A stretch of DNA of 64,000 nucleotides from Polyangia bacterium (GTDB lineage: Bacteria; Myxococcota_A; Polyangia; Nannocystales; Nannocystaceae): positions 62,001 through 126,000 of the forward strand of contig JAUIKS010000034.1 in the NCBI GenBank assembly GCA_030430565.1, given 5' to 3'. The first letter of the stretch is position 1; each line of letters begins with the position of its first letter. Of this stretch, positions 7,682 through 20,188 are shown in pieces. Below the pieces are notes generated by a model. That model ran no database searches and was not told where the DNA came from. It worked only from the letters and a program-made list of their open reading frames with translations. The position numbers were made by a program, and so were the translations under genes.

Positions 7682-10600
7682 ATGAGTAACTCGCAACCCC
7701 CCAAGACCTACTGGCGCAGCGTCCATGAGCTCGAGCATGGACCGACCGAGCAGGCCGACGAGTTCCCGGGGCTCAAGCAAGCCCTCGAGGACTCCGGCGG
7801 CGGGCTCGTCAAGCTCAAGCGCCCCGTGAAGGCCGACAGCTCGTCTGGGATGAGCCTCGGCCGCCGTTCCTTCCTCGGCGCTGTTGGAGCCGGCACCGCG
7901 CTGGCGACCACCGGCTGCGTTCGCAAGCCACGCGAGCACATCCTGCCCTTCACCAAGCGCCCCGAGGACCTGATCCCCGGCAAGCCCGAGTACTACGCCA
8001 CGGCCTTCCAGGTTGGTGACACGGTCACGGGCGTGCTCGTCGAGTCGCAGGACGGTCGCCCGACCAAGATCGAGGGCAACCCGAAGCACGAGAACTCGCG
8101 CGGCGCGACCGACGGCTGGGCCCAGGCCTCCGTCTACAACATCTACGACCCTGACCGCTCCCAGCTCGCGTTCAAGCGCGGCGCCGAGGGGCCGTCCGAA
8201 GTTGGTTGGGATGTCGTCGCGGGCGAGCTTGGGGCGCAGCTCGAGGCGGTCAAGGCCGCCAAGGGCAAGGGGCTCGCGCTCGTCATCCCGAGCGTCAACT
8301 CGCCGACGCTGCGGTTCTTGCTCCGCTCGCTCATCGACAAGCACCCGGACGCCAAGGTCTACCTTGACGATCCGCTGTCGGAGAGCAACGCCAACACGGC
8401 GGCCTCGCTGATGATCGAGGAGGGCGCGCGGCTGTCCTACGTGCTCAGCGACGTGCAGACGATCCTCGCGGTCGACAGCGACTTCCTCGACTGCGGCCTC
8501 GACAGCACCCGGCTCTCCGGGGAGTTCGCAAAGCGGCGTGATCCCGACGCGGTTATGAACCGCCTCTACGCGGTCGAGCCGCACTTCACGATCACCGGCG
8601 CGCAGGCGGATCACCGACTGCCGCTGCGCGGCGTCGAGGTCGGCGCGTTTGTGGTCGATGTCGCCAAGCAGCTCGCCGCCAGCGGGGTCAAGTTCAACGA
8701 CGCGGTCGCCGGCCTGGTCGCCGGGGCAGACCTCGACGAGAACAAGCTGCAAAAGAACCTGGAGCCGGAGCGCGCGAAGTTCGTCAAGGCTGTCGCCGCG
8801 GACTTGGTGGCGAGCAGCACGCAAAAGGGCCTGCACAGCGCCGTCATCATCGGCGAGCGCCAGCCGGTCTGGGTGCACGCGCTCGGCATCGCTATCAACG
8901 CCGCGCTCAAGAACTTCCAGAGCAGCGTGCGCGTGCGCGTGCTCGACAAGGCGATCACCACGGAGGGGCTCGACGCGCTGGCCAAGGCGCTCGACACCGG
9001 CGAGGTCACCACGGTCATCTGCCTCGGCACGAACCCGGCCTACAACGCGCCGGGCTCCCTCAACATGGGGGCGCTGCTCGGCAAGACCCAGCTGCTGGTC
9101 CACGCCGGGCTCTACGTCGACGAGACGGCCAAGCTCGCGCATTGGCACCTGCCGCTGACGCACTACCTGGAGTCCTGGGGCGACCTCGAGGCCTCCAACG
9201 CGCAGATCAGCATCTGTCAGCCGCTCATCGACCCGCTCTACGCCAGCACCCGCAGCCTCATCGAGATCGTCAACTGGCTCAACGGGGGCGAGGACGCCGC
9301 CAGCGACTCTGGTTACGACGTTGTGCGCGGTTACTGGAAGGCCGAGCTGGGTCCGAACTGGTCCGAGCGCGAGTGGCGTCGCTGGCTGCACGACGGCGTG
9401 GTCGTCGGCGCGCCGCGGCCCAACATCGTCGCCCGGATCCAGAAATGGGACGAGGCGGTCGCGCTCATCACCGCGAACAAGGACGCTGCGGTCCCCAACG
9501 AGGGCTTTGAGGTCAACTTCCACATCGACCCCAAGGTCGCGGACGGGCGCTTCGTCAACAACCCGTGGCTGCAAGAGCTGCCGCACCCGATGAGCAAGCT
9601 GACCTGGGACAACGCGGTCTACATGAACCCGTTGGCCATGCGCGAGCTCGGGCTCAAGAACAACGACCTCGTGAAGGTCAGCGTCAACGGCCGCGAGCTG
9701 GTCGCGCCGGTCTGGGAGGCCCCCGGGCAGGCCGCCGGCACGATCTCGGTCAACGTCGGCTACGGCCGCGAGGGCTTCGGTTACTACGCCGAGAAGTCCG
9801 GCTTCAACGCGCGCGTCATCCAAGACGCCGCCAGCCCGAGCTTCATCGGCAAGGCCTCGGTCACCGCGAACGGGGGCAACCGTCCGCAGTACTCGACCCA
9901 GGACCACGGCTCGCTGAATCCGGGCTTCGGCTACCCAACCCGGCCGATCGTCCGCGAGTCGACGGTCGAGGGCTTCAAGGAGAACCCGGAGTTCTCCAAG
10001 CAGGGCGACCTGATGAAGCCCGAGAAGTTGGTCTCGCTCTGGGAGCACAACCCGCGCGACGGCGTCTGGGGGCGCCCGGCGCTCAAGGGCCTCCAGCAGT
10101 GGGGGATGACGATCGATCTCAACCAGTGCACCGGTTGCAACGCCTGCGTTGTCGCCTGCCAGGCCGAGAACAATATCCCGGTCGTCGGTCGCAAGGAGGT
10201 CTCCAACGGCCGCGAGATGCACTGGATTCGCCTCGACCGCTACTACAAGGGTAGCCCGGAGAACCCGGAGGCGAGCATCCAGCCGATGCTCTGTCAGCAC
10301 TGCGAGATGGCCCCCTGCGAGAGCGTGTGCCCGGTCAACGCGACCACGCACAGCCCCGAGGGCCTCAACGACATGGCCTACAACCGCTGCGTCGGCACTC
10401 GCTACTGCGGCAACAACTGCCCCTACAAGGTCCGCCGGTTCAACTTCTTCTACTACACCCGCTGGATGGAAGAGGGCCACACCACGGACCTCGGCTACAA
10501 CCGCTTCAAGTACCACGGCGAGAACCTCGGTCGGCGCAAGCAGAACGTCGCCGGGCTCATCGGCATGCAGCGCAATCCCGATGTCACGGTCCGCTTCCGC

Positions 10601-10885
10601 GGCGTCATCGAGAAGTGCTCGTTCTGCGTGCAGCGCATCAACGAGGCCAAGGTTCAGGCCAAGGTGCGCGGCTACGACGTGGTGAAGGACGGCGACATCA
10701 TCCCGGCCTGTCAACAGGTCTGCGCGACGAAGGCCATCACCTTCGGCGACGTGGCCGACCCGACCACGGCCGTCTCCAAGCTCAAGGCCGACAAGCGTAA
10801 CTACGCGGTCCTGCAGGATCTGCTCACCAGGCCGCGCGTGACCTACCTGGCTCGCGTCCGTAACCCCAATCCGGAGCTCGCGTAA
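7682..10885 (+). CDS. actB: Alternative complex III iron-sulfur subunit (ActB1-ActB2 fusion)
   Basis: A 1067-residue protein. An RRSFLG twin-arginine motif near residues 61-65 is followed by a hydrophobic stretch, so it is probably exported by Tat. The middle part resembles the molybdopterin oxidoreductase fold (ActB1), which in this family does not bind the cofactor. The C-terminal third is a ferredoxin-like domain (ActB2) with Cys clusters starting at residue 816 (CTGCNAC), then CQHCEMAPCESVCP, CGNNCPY and CSFC, the expected pattern for several Fe-S clusters. It would relay electrons from the quinol-oxidising membrane subunits to the haems. Fusion of B1 and B2 is common in the family. Confidence 0.95.
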   Translation: MSNSQPPKTYWRSVHELEHGPTEQADEFPGLKQALEDSGGGLVKLKRPVKADSSSGMSLGRRSFLGAVGAGTALATTGCVRKPREHILPFTKRPEDLIPGKPEYYATAFQVGDTVTGVLVESQDGRPTKIEGNPKHENSRGATDGWAQASVYNIYDPDRSQLAFKRGAEGPSEVGWDVVAGELGAQLEAVKAAKGKGLALVIPSVNSPTLRFLLRSLIDKHPDAKVYLDDPLSESNANTAASLMIEEGARLSYVLSDVQTILAVDSDFLDCGLDSTRLSGEFAKRRDPDAVMNRLYAVEPHFTITGAQADHRLPLRGVEVGAFVVDVAKQLAASGVKFNDAVAGLVAGADLDENKLQKNLEPERAKFVKAVAADLVASSTQKGLHSAVIIGERQPVWVHALGIAINAALKNFQSSVRVRVLDKAITTEGLDALAKALDTGEVTTVICLGTNPAYNAPGSLNMGALLGKTQLLVHAGLYVDETAKLAHWHLPLTHYLESWGDLEASNAQISICQPLIDPLYASTRSLIEIVNWLNGGEDAASDSGYDVVRGYWKAELGPNWSEREWRRWLHDGVVVGAPRPNIVARIQKWDEAVALITANKDAAVPNEGFEVNFHIDPKVADGRFVNNPWLQELPHPMSKLTWDNAVYMNPLAMRELGLKNNDLVKVSVNGRELVAPVWEAPGQAAGTISVNVGYGREGFGYYAEKSGFNARVIQDAASPSFIGKASVTANGGNRPQYSTQDHGSLNPGFGYPTRPIVRESTVEGFKENPEFSKQGDLMKPEKLVSLWEHNPRDGVWGRPALKGLQQWGMTIDLNQCTGCNACVVACQAENNIPVVGRKEVSNGREMHWIRLDRYYKGSPENPEASIQPMLCQHCEMAPCESVCPVNATTHSPEGLNDMAYNRCVGTRYCGNNCPYKVRRFNFFYYTRWMEEGHTTDLGYNRFKYHGENLGRRKQNVAGLIGMQRNPDVTVRFRGVIEKCSFCVQRINEAKVQAKVRGYDVVKDGDIIPACQQVCATKAITFGDVADPTTAVSKLKADKRNYAVLQDLLTRPRVTYLARVRNPNPELA

Positions 10886-10890
10886 CCGCC

Positions 10891-12271
<1,381 letters not shown>

Positions 12272-12279
<8 letters not shown>

Positions 12280-12811
12280 GCGCAAGAAGGTCTACGGGCT
12301 TCTGGCGGAGTACGAGACTCCGAAGGCCATCTATCACGCGTGCGAGAAGGTCCGCGACGCTGGCTACGTGTGCTGGGACTCCCACACGCCGTTTCCGGTC
12401 CACGGCCTGGACGACGCCATGGGGATGAAGCCCACGCACCTGCCGTGGGTGGTGTTCGCCATGGGCATGACCGGCGTCGCCACGGCCATCACGCTCCAGT
12501 TCTGGACCTCGGCCATCGACTACCCGACGATCATCGCCGGCAAACCGCTGTTCTCGTACCCAGCGTTTGTCCCGGTGACCTTCGAGCTCGGCATCCTGTT
12601 CTCGGCCTTCGGCGCCGTGTTCGGGATGCTCGGCTTCAACAAGCTCCCGCAGTACTACCACCCGCTGTTCAAGGTGCCGGAGTTCGCCCGTGCCACGGAC
12701 GACCGGTTCTTCATCAGCATCGAGGCGCGCGACCCGAACTACGACGCCGGGCGCACGCGCAAGCTGCTCGAGAGCACCGGGGCCATCAGCGTCCAGGAGG
12801 TCGAGGACTAG
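12272..12811 (+). CDS. actD: Alternative complex III small membrane subunit (DUF3341)
   Basis: ATG 12272 lies inside the end of actC (eight-base overlap), giving 179 residues. Two transmembrane segments are visible at about residues 60-80 and 100-120. The N-terminus (KVYGLLAEYETP) and the following Cys-containing, conserved DSHTPFPVHGLDDAMG stretch match the DUF3341 family, the ActD subunit. Its role is structural or assembly-related in alternative complex III. It is followed after two bases by actE, in keeping with a tightly packed operon. Confidence 0.93.
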
Positions 12812-12813
12812 TC

Positions 12814-13545
12814 ATGCGTACGCCAGACTCCACGACACGATTCTTCAAGCAGGTCGCGCGCGTTAGCGCGCTCGGTCTGGTGGCCAGCTTGGCGCTCGGC
12901 GCCTGCCAGGGCAACCGCTCCGACGATCCGCCGGTGCACATCTGGTGGCAGATGGACGGGCAGAACTACTTCGAGGCGCAGGAGGAGAACGACTTCTACT
13001 ACTCGGTCGACTGCGCCGAGGAGGAAGCTCGGATCGCCAAGGAGCAGGCCGAGGCTGAGGCCCAGGGTCATCCTCCCTACAACCCGCCGCGTCACTGCTT
13101 CGGCCGCGCGATGCGGGAGCCGCCGGCCGGCACGGTCGCCGTCGGTCACCTCAAGAACAACGACCACCTGCATCAGGGGCGCGACGTCAACGGCCGGTTG
13201 GTCGACGAGCTGCCCGCGAGCATCCCGCTCACGCCCGAGCTGCTGGCTCGCGGCGAGGAGCGCTACAACATCTATTGCCAGCCCTGTCATGACTACACGG
13301 GCTCGGGCAACGGCATCGTGACGCGTCGCGGCGGCGGTTTTCAGGCCAAGATGCCTGTCAACTTCCACACCGACTACTACCGCGCGATGCCGCTCGGGCA
13401 CTTCTATGACGTGATCAAGAACGGCAAGGGCACGATGCAGTCGTACGGTGCCCAGATCCCGGTCGAAGACCGCTGGGCGATCGCGGTGTGGGTGCGAACC
13501 CTCCAGCAGAGCCGTACGACCCTCGCCATGGGGAGCACGAAGTAA
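12814..13545 (+). CDS. actE: Alternative complex III lipoprotein cytochrome c subunit
   Basis: ATG 12814 gives 243 residues. A lipoprotein signal ends in LALGAC (Cys31 or close). One haem c site, CQPCH, lies at residues 155-159, and the following GMP-like Met region (KGTMQSY) may supply the axial ligand. An acidic, Glu-rich stretch (residues about 65-88) precedes the haem domain. ActE is the monohaem cytochrome subunit that probably hands electrons on to the oxidase. Its stop overlaps the actF start as TAATG. Confidence 0.92.
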   Translation: MRTPDSTTRFFKQVARVSALGLVASLALGACQGNRSDDPPVHIWWQMDGQNYFEAQEENDFYYSVDCAEEEARIAKEQAEAEAQGHPPYNPPRHCFGRAMREPPAGTVAVGHLKNNDHLHQGRDVNGRLVDELPASIPLTPELLARGEERYNIYCQPCHDYTGSGNGIVTRRGGGFQAKMPVNFHTDYYRAMPLGHFYDVIKNGKGTMQSYGAQIPVEDRWAIAVWVRTLQQSRTTLAMGSTK

Positions 13546-15200
13546 TGGGGCACCACGGACCGACAGCTGAGACCATCGACCGCGGTCAGATCTTCATCAA
13601 GAAGGGCTCGATCTGGAGTCGTCTGCCCCTGATCGGGGCTGTGATGGCGGTCGTGGGGCTGGTCGCGGCGATCGCGATCTACTCCGGTAACAAGTCGTCG
13701 CTGCACGCGGCGGAGGGCGCCTACGAGCAGGCCTGGCACAACGTCCAGGGAGCGGCCGGCGCCGACGCCAAGGCGACCTTCGAGCACCATCTCGCCCACG
13801 AGAAGGCGATGCACGAGGCGCTCGACCAGAAGCTCAAGGCGTCCGCTGACGCGCGCGCGGTCTGGGAGACCGCGGTGAAGAGCAAGGGCACCGACTCGGA
13901 GTCGGCTGAGATCGCCTTCGTCGAGTCCTCCGCGGCCGTCGTCACCGCCCGCGACGAGCTCGCGCACGCGATGCACGAGGCCAAGCACGGGCGCATGGAG
14001 CTGGCCGAGGCGGTCGGCGGTGAGGCCGGCGAGGCCTACATCGCGGCCCAGAAGCAGCTTCACCTGGCCGAGGCGAGCACGAACCAGTTCTGGTTCTCGT
14101 ACCTCACGGCCTTCATGACCTTCCTGGCCCTGGGCCTGGGCGGGCTGTTCTTCGTCATCATCCAGCACCTCGTGCGCGCCGGCTGGTCGATCGTCGTCCG
14201 CCGCATCGCCGAGAACATGATGCTGAGCCTGCCGTTCTTGGCGCTCCTGTCGCTGCCGATCGTGTTCTTGCCGGAGGCCCAGCACGCGCTGTTCCACTGG
14301 ACGCACCCCGAGGCCGTGATCTCCGACGTGATGCTCGCGTCCAAGGAGGGCTACCTCAACCTCGGCTTCTTCCAGACGCGGATGGTCCTGTACATCCTCG
14401 CCTGGTCAGGGCTCGCGTACTTCTTCTACAGCCAGTCGACTGGTCAGGATAAGGCGACCGGCGAGGCCATCACCAACGCGTCCGTTCGCATGCGCTGGTG
14501 GGCGCCCATCGCCCTGGTGATGTTCGCTATCTCGCTGACCTTCTGCGCCTTCGACCTGCTGATGTCGCTCGACCCGCACTGGTTCTCGACCATGTTCGGC
14601 GTCTACTACTTCGCCGGCTGCGCGCTGACGACCCACGCCTTCATCGCGCTGATCGTCATCCTGCTGCACCGGTCGAACTACCTGCGCGGCGTGGTCACGC
14701 GACAGCACTACCACGACCTCGGGAAGTACATGTTCGGCTTCACCGTGTTCTGGACGTACATCGGCTTCAGCCAGTACTTCCTGATCTGGTACTCGAACAT
14801 CCCCGAGGAGACCGGCTGGTTCTTGTACCGCCAGCAAGACGACTTCATCTACGTCTGCTACTTGCTGGTCATCGGCCGCTTCCTGGTCCCGTTCTTCTAC
14901 ATGATGAACGGCCAGACCAAGCGCTTCGCCAAGACCATGCTGCCGGCGGCCATCTGGATCGTCTGCTTCCAGGTCGTCGACATGTTCTTCCTGGTGCAGC
15001 CGGTGATGGCGCACAACTACGCCCACGAGACCGGTAGCCACCACATGGAGCTGGTCATCGGGATGGTGGACTACTTGACCGTGCTCGGTGTGGGTGGCGT
15101 CTTCCTGGCGGTGTTCGGCTGGGGCCTGAATCGCTCCGCGCTGGTGCCGACCAAGGATCCGCGTCTCACCGAGTCGCTGCAGTTCGTGAACATCGGATAA
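13545..15200 (+). CDS. actF: Alternative complex III NrfD-like subunit with helical insertion
   Basis: ATG 13545 overlaps the actE stop and gives 551 residues. The protein is the second NrfD/PsrC-like quinol-binding subunit, with about ten membrane helices from residue 180 onward. Before them lies one isolated helix (about residues 30-50), then a hydrophilic stretch of about 120 residues rich in Ala, Glu, His and Lys (about 55-178) that looks alpha-helical. I take it as an extracytoplasmic or cytoplasmic coiled insertion. ActF is typically some 400-470 residues, so this form is long. It may mediate contact with partner subunits. Confidence 0.92.
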   Translation: MGHHGPTAETIDRGQIFIKKGSIWSRLPLIGAVMAVVGLVAAIAIYSGNKSSLHAAEGAYEQAWHNVQGAAGADAKATFEHHLAHEKAMHEALDQKLKASADARAVWETAVKSKGTDSESAEIAFVESSAAVVTARDELAHAMHEAKHGRMELAEAVGGEAGEAYIAAQKQLHLAEASTNQFWFSYLTAFMTFLALGLGGLFFVIIQHLVRAGWSIVVRRIAENMMLSLPFLALLSLPIVFLPEAQHALFHWTHPEAVISDVMLASKEGYLNLGFFQTRMVLYILAWSGLAYFFYSQSTGQDKATGEAITNASVRMRWWAPIALVMFAISLTFCAFDLLMSLDPHWFSTMFGVYYFAGCALTTHAFIALIVILLHRSNYLRGVVTRQHYHDLGKYMFGFTVFWTYIGFSQYFLIWYSNIPEETGWFLYRQQDDFIYVCYLLVIGRFLVPFFYMMNGQTKRFAKTMLPAAIWIVCFQVVDMFFLVQPVMAHNYAHETGSHHMELVIGMVDYLTVLGVGGVFLAVFGWGLNRSALVPTKDPRLTESLQFVNIG

Positions 15201-15220
15201 GGGGAGAGGGAGACAGACCC

Positions 15221-15820
15221 ATGAGCCACGATTTTGTAGGCGGCCACGAGCTCGACGATCCCAACGCCCGACGACTGTTCAACATCGTCTTTGGGCTCGG
15301 AGCGCTCACCTTCCTGTCGCTCATCACCTGCGTGCAGCTGTTCAACGTCCACCGCGAGGCGCTGATCGATGAACGCGGCGCGCGCGGCTCGTACCTGCTC
15401 AACGAGTATCTCGAGGAGCAGGACAAGATGCGGACCGGCTCGGGCGAATACGAGCCCAAGGTGATCAACACCGAGCCGAACCCCTTCAAGCTCAAGTACG
15501 TGCCGATCGCCGAGGCGCGCGCGAAGGTGCTCAAGAACCCGAACATGCTCAAGGCTGGCAAGCCGCCGCCCGGTTGGCAGCACCCCGACGATCTCGGTGG
15601 TGGGGGTGCCGCCGCTGCGCCTGCGCCGACGCCGCCTCCCATGCCGGTGCGTCCTGTGGCGCCCCCACCGGGTGCGACAGGAGGACCCGCCGCTGTTGCA
15701 CCTACCCCGGCCGGTACGCCAAAACCACCAGGGGCTCCCACGCCTGCGCCTGCCAAGGCGCCGACTCCGGCTCCCGCCAAGGCGCCGACCCCGGTTCCCG
15801 CCCCTGCCGGTGGGCACTAA
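15221..15820 (+). CDS. Small membrane protein with Pro/Ala-rich tail, act-cta operon
   Basis: A 199-residue protein, not assigned to a family by me. A strong GGGGAGAGGGAG ribosome-binding tract precedes the ATG. One transmembrane helix (about residues 22-42) follows a short N-terminus. The middle region (RTGSGEYEPKVINTEPN) is followed by a tail from about residue 125 that is almost entirely Pro, Ala, Gly, Thr and Val, with repeats of PAPAKAPTP. Such tails can span the cell envelope or bind partners. Its place between actF and the oxidase genes suggests an accessory subunit of the ACIII-oxidase assembly (possibly an ActG/ActH-like role, unproven). Confidence 0.75.
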   Translation: MSHDFVGGHELDDPNARRLFNIVFGLGALTFLSLITCVQLFNVHREALIDERGARGSYLLNEYLEEQDKMRTGSGEYEPKVINTEPNPFKLKYVPIAEARAKVLKNPNMLKAGKPPPGWQHPDDLGGGGAAAAPAPTPPPMPVRPVAPPPGATGGPAAVAPTPAGTPKPPGAPTPAPAKAPTPAPAKAPTPVPAPAGGH

Positions 15821-15853
15821 GCCCCGACTCGATCGCTCGTCCTCTCGGCTCAC

Positions 15854-16729
15854 ATGAAGCTCTTCTCGCACATCTCTAAGCGCGCGCGCGCGCTGTCGAT
15901 GGCCGCCGTGTTCGCGGTCTCGGCCGCGACCGGGCTCGCCGTGGCGACGGGCGCAGAAGAGGTTCACGCCGAGGAGCCGCTCGCGCCCGCGATGGGCTCG
16001 ATCGATGTCGAGGAGCACCTCGGGCTCAAGCTCGACACCGCGGTCTCGTTCAAGGACCACAACGGCAAGGACGTGACGCTCGCCGACTACCTCGACGGCG
16101 AGCGCCCGATCCTGCTGACCCTCAACTACTACCGCTGCCCGGTCCTGTGCAGCGTCCAGCTCAACGAGCTGACCGAGACGCTCAAGCACCTCGACTGGAC
16201 CGCGGGTGATGACAACTTCCGCATCGTCACCGTCAGCATCGATCCCCGGGAGACCCCGGAGCTCGCCAACGACAAGCGCGCCTCACATCTCAAGGCGCTC
16301 GGACGCGGTGACAACGTCGACTGGTCGTTTCTGACCGGCGACACCCTCAACATCAAATCCCTCGCCGCTCAGGTCGGTATGGGCTACGCGTACGACTCCG
16401 AGCAGGACCAGTACGCGCACCCGGCGGTGCTCGTGTTCGTGTCCCCCGAGGGCAAGATCGTGCGCTACGTCTACGGCCTGACGACCACGCCGCAGGACCT
16501 GAAGTTTGGTCTGATGGAGGCGGGCGAGGGCAAGATCGGCACCACGGTCGATCGCATCATTCTCAGCTGTTTTCACTACGACTCGTCCATCGGTCGCTAT
16601 GGCCCGTTCGCGTTCGGGATTATGCGGCTCGGTGGCGTTCTCTCGGTGCTGCTCCTCGGATCAGTGCTCCTCTACTACTGGCGTCGTGAACGGCGTCAGA
16701 GCGTAAAGGCGGAGGCGATTTCGTCATGA
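15854..16729 (+). CDS. Second SCO1/SenC-type copper chaperone
   Basis: A 291-residue protein with a signal peptide (cleavage after about residue 38, near VHAEE) and a SCO domain. The ligands are Cys95 and Cys99 in YYRCPVLCSVQ and His189 in YAHPAVLVF. Unlike the SCO protein at 5292, it is anchored at its C-terminus by a helix at about residues 255-275 (RLGGVLSVLLLGSVLLYYW). It ends in an ATGA overlap with ctaC, the gene of the CuA-bearing subunit, its expected client. The pairing strongly implies a role in CuA assembly. Confidence 0.92.
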   Translation: MKLFSHISKRARALSMAAVFAVSAATGLAVATGAEEVHAEEPLAPAMGSIDVEEHLGLKLDTAVSFKDHNGKDVTLADYLDGERPILLTLNYYRCPVLCSVQLNELTETLKHLDWTAGDDNFRIVTVSIDPRETPELANDKRASHLKALGRGDNVDWSFLTGDTLNIKSLAAQVGMGYAYDSEQDQYAHPAVLVFVSPEGKIVRYVYGLTTTPQDLKFGLMEAGEGKIGTTVDRIILSCFHYDSSIGRYGPFAFGIMRLGGVLSVLLLGSVLLYYWRRERRQSVKAEAISS

Positions 16730-17787
16730 TTCTCGCACTCATGGGTGCCCCAAAAGCAAGCGATGTGGGCACAGCCCCCATGTCCGACAGTCCCTGGGCC
16801 TTACTCCCGGCGATGTCGAAGAACGCTCAGGCGATCGATGACCTCTACGTGTTCATCACGGTCCTGTGCGTGATCTCGTTCCTGATGGTCGTCGGGGCGA
16901 TGTTCTACTTCATGTGGAAGTACAAGAAGCCGGAGTCGGGGCACCGCAAGACGCACCCGATCACCCACAGCGGCCGGCTCGAGTTCGCCTGGAGCGCGAT
17001 CCCAGCGGTGTTCCTGGTCGTCATCTTCGCCTGGGGTGAGATCGGCTTCGTCGAGCAGTTCTCGCCGCCCGACGACGCAATGACGATCTACGTGACCGGG
17101 CAGAAGTGGGACTGGACGGTCCGCTACCCCGACTTCAACAACCGCGAGCTGAACTCCGCAAACGCGCTCGGCAAGGACGGCGGCGAGGATCGCAAGCCGA
17201 CCCTCATCGTCCCCGAGGGCGTGCCCGTCCGCCTGGTCCTGACCTCGCGCGACGTGATCCACTCGTTCTTCATCCCGGTGTTCCGACTCAAGCGTGACGC
17301 GGTGCCGGGGCGCTACACCACGTACTGGTTCGAGGCGATCGAGTCGGGCGAGGCGCGCGAGTACCCGCTGTTCTGCACGGAGTACTGCGGTGACGAGCAC
17401 TCCAGCATGATCGGCTACGTCCGCATCGTGCCGCGCGCGGACTTCGAGGCGGAGCTGCTCGAGGCCACCAAGCTGGAGCTCAAGGACGGCGAGACGATGG
17501 AGCAGTTCGGCGGTCGCGTGTTCAAGAGCAGCGGCTGCCCGTCCTGTCACAACGTCGACAACCCTGAGAAGAAGACCGGCCCGAGCCTCTTCCAGGCCTG
17601 GGGCCGCACCGAGCAGCTCGCGGACGGCTCGTCGATTCAGATCGACGAGAACTACGTGCGCGAGTCCGTGCTCGATCCCACTGCGAAGATGGTCGCCGGC
17701 TACGCGCCGCAGATGCCCGCCTTCGCCGGTCGACTCAACGACGATCAGCTCGACGCGCTGATCGCCTACATCCGGTCCCTCAAGTAG
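16726..17787 (+). CDS. ctaC: caa3-type cytochrome c oxidase subunit II with fused cytochrome c
   Basis: A 353-residue subunit II. Two N-terminal membrane helices (about residues 42-64 and 88-106) precede the CuA domain, with ligands His179 in DVIHSFF and Cys217, Cys221, His225 and Met228 in CTEYCGDEHSSM. A C-terminal cytochrome c domain carries CPSCH at residues 271-275 and a likely Met ligand in APQMPAF. This fusion defines a caa3-type oxidase, which takes electrons directly from upstream donors into its own haem c. It overlaps the SCO gene by four bases and is followed by ctaD 34 bases on. Confidence 0.96.
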   Translation: MILALMGAPKASDVGTAPMSDSPWALLPAMSKNAQAIDDLYVFITVLCVISFLMVVGAMFYFMWKYKKPESGHRKTHPITHSGRLEFAWSAIPAVFLVVIFAWGEIGFVEQFSPPDDAMTIYVTGQKWDWTVRYPDFNNRELNSANALGKDGGEDRKPTLIVPEGVPVRLVLTSRDVIHSFFIPVFRLKRDAVPGRYTTYWFEAIESGEAREYPLFCTEYCGDEHSSMIGYVRIVPRADFEAELLEATKLELKDGETMEQFGGRVFKSSGCPSCHNVDNPEKKTGPSLFQAWGRTEQLADGSSIQIDENYVRESVLDPTAKMVAGYAPQMPAFAGRLNDDQLDALIAYIRSLK

Positions 17788-17821
17788 ATCGCTCAAGTAG
17801 GCGCAGAAAGAGACATCGATC

Positions 17822-19459
<1,638 letters not shown>

Positions 19460-19507
19460 CCGACAGGTGGATGGTCTACGACCTCACTCGAGACGGGCGG
19501 TTCTGAA

Positions 19508-20179
19508 ATGAGCAGTTCACACGACCACGGCCACGGGGAACGCAATCCGTTCCACGCCCATCACTTCGACACGATGGACCAGCAGCAGAGCGCCTGCAAG
19601 TTCGGGATGTGGCTCTTCCTGAGCACCGAGCTGCTGATGTTCAGCGGGTTGTTCCTGGCCTACTTCCTGATCCGGATGTTCTATCCGGAGATGGTGCTCG
19701 GCGCGTCGGAGCACCTCAACAAGTGGATGGGCGGCCTCAACACCGTCGTCCTGATCGTCTCGTCGTGGACGATGGCGCTCGCGGTCCGGGCCGCGCAGAC
19801 CAACAACACGCCGGAGTGCAAGCGCAACCTGATCTACACGCTGATCTGCGCCGGCATCTTCATGTGCGTCAAGTACGTCGAGTACACCACGAAGTTCGAC
19901 CACGGGATCTTCCCGGGCCGCTTCTTCGAGGCCCAGTGCCACGGCTACGCCTTCGAGGGTCTGCCGCACATCTTCTTCGCGGTGTACTTCGTCATGACCG
20001 GCCTGCACGGCGTTCACGTGCTCGTCGGCATGGGCATCATCGCTTGGATCTACCTCCGGGCCGCTCGCGGCGAGTTCAGCTCGGAGAACTACATCGCGGT
20101 CGAGAACACGGGCCTGTACTGGCACCTTGTCGACCTCATCTGGATCTTCCTGTTCCCGCTCCTCTACCTGGTGAAGTGA
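19508..20179 (+). CDS. ctaE: Cytochrome c oxidase subunit III
   Basis: A 223-residue integral membrane protein with seven hydrophobic helices after a His-rich start (about HDHGHGERNPFHAHHF). It matches the subunit III family, including ATxxFL-like helix 2 and the conserved YFxMTGLHGxHV stretch near residues 159-170, and ends with VENTGLYWHLVDLIWIFL, typical of the last helix. Subunit III stabilises the enzyme and its oxygen supply. It begins 48 bases after ctaD and is followed nine bases later by ctaF. Confidence 0.96.
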   Translation: MSSSHDHGHGERNPFHAHHFDTMDQQQSACKFGMWLFLSTELLMFSGLFLAYFLIRMFYPEMVLGASEHLNKWMGGLNTVVLIVSSWTMALAVRAAQTNNTPECKRNLIYTLICAGIFMCVKYVEYTTKFDHGIFPGRFFEAQCHGYAFEGLPHIFFAVYFVMTGLHGVHVLVGMGIIAWIYLRAARGEFSSENYIAVENTGLYWHLVDLIWIFLFPLLYLVK

Positions 20180-20188
20180 GGTCACGTC

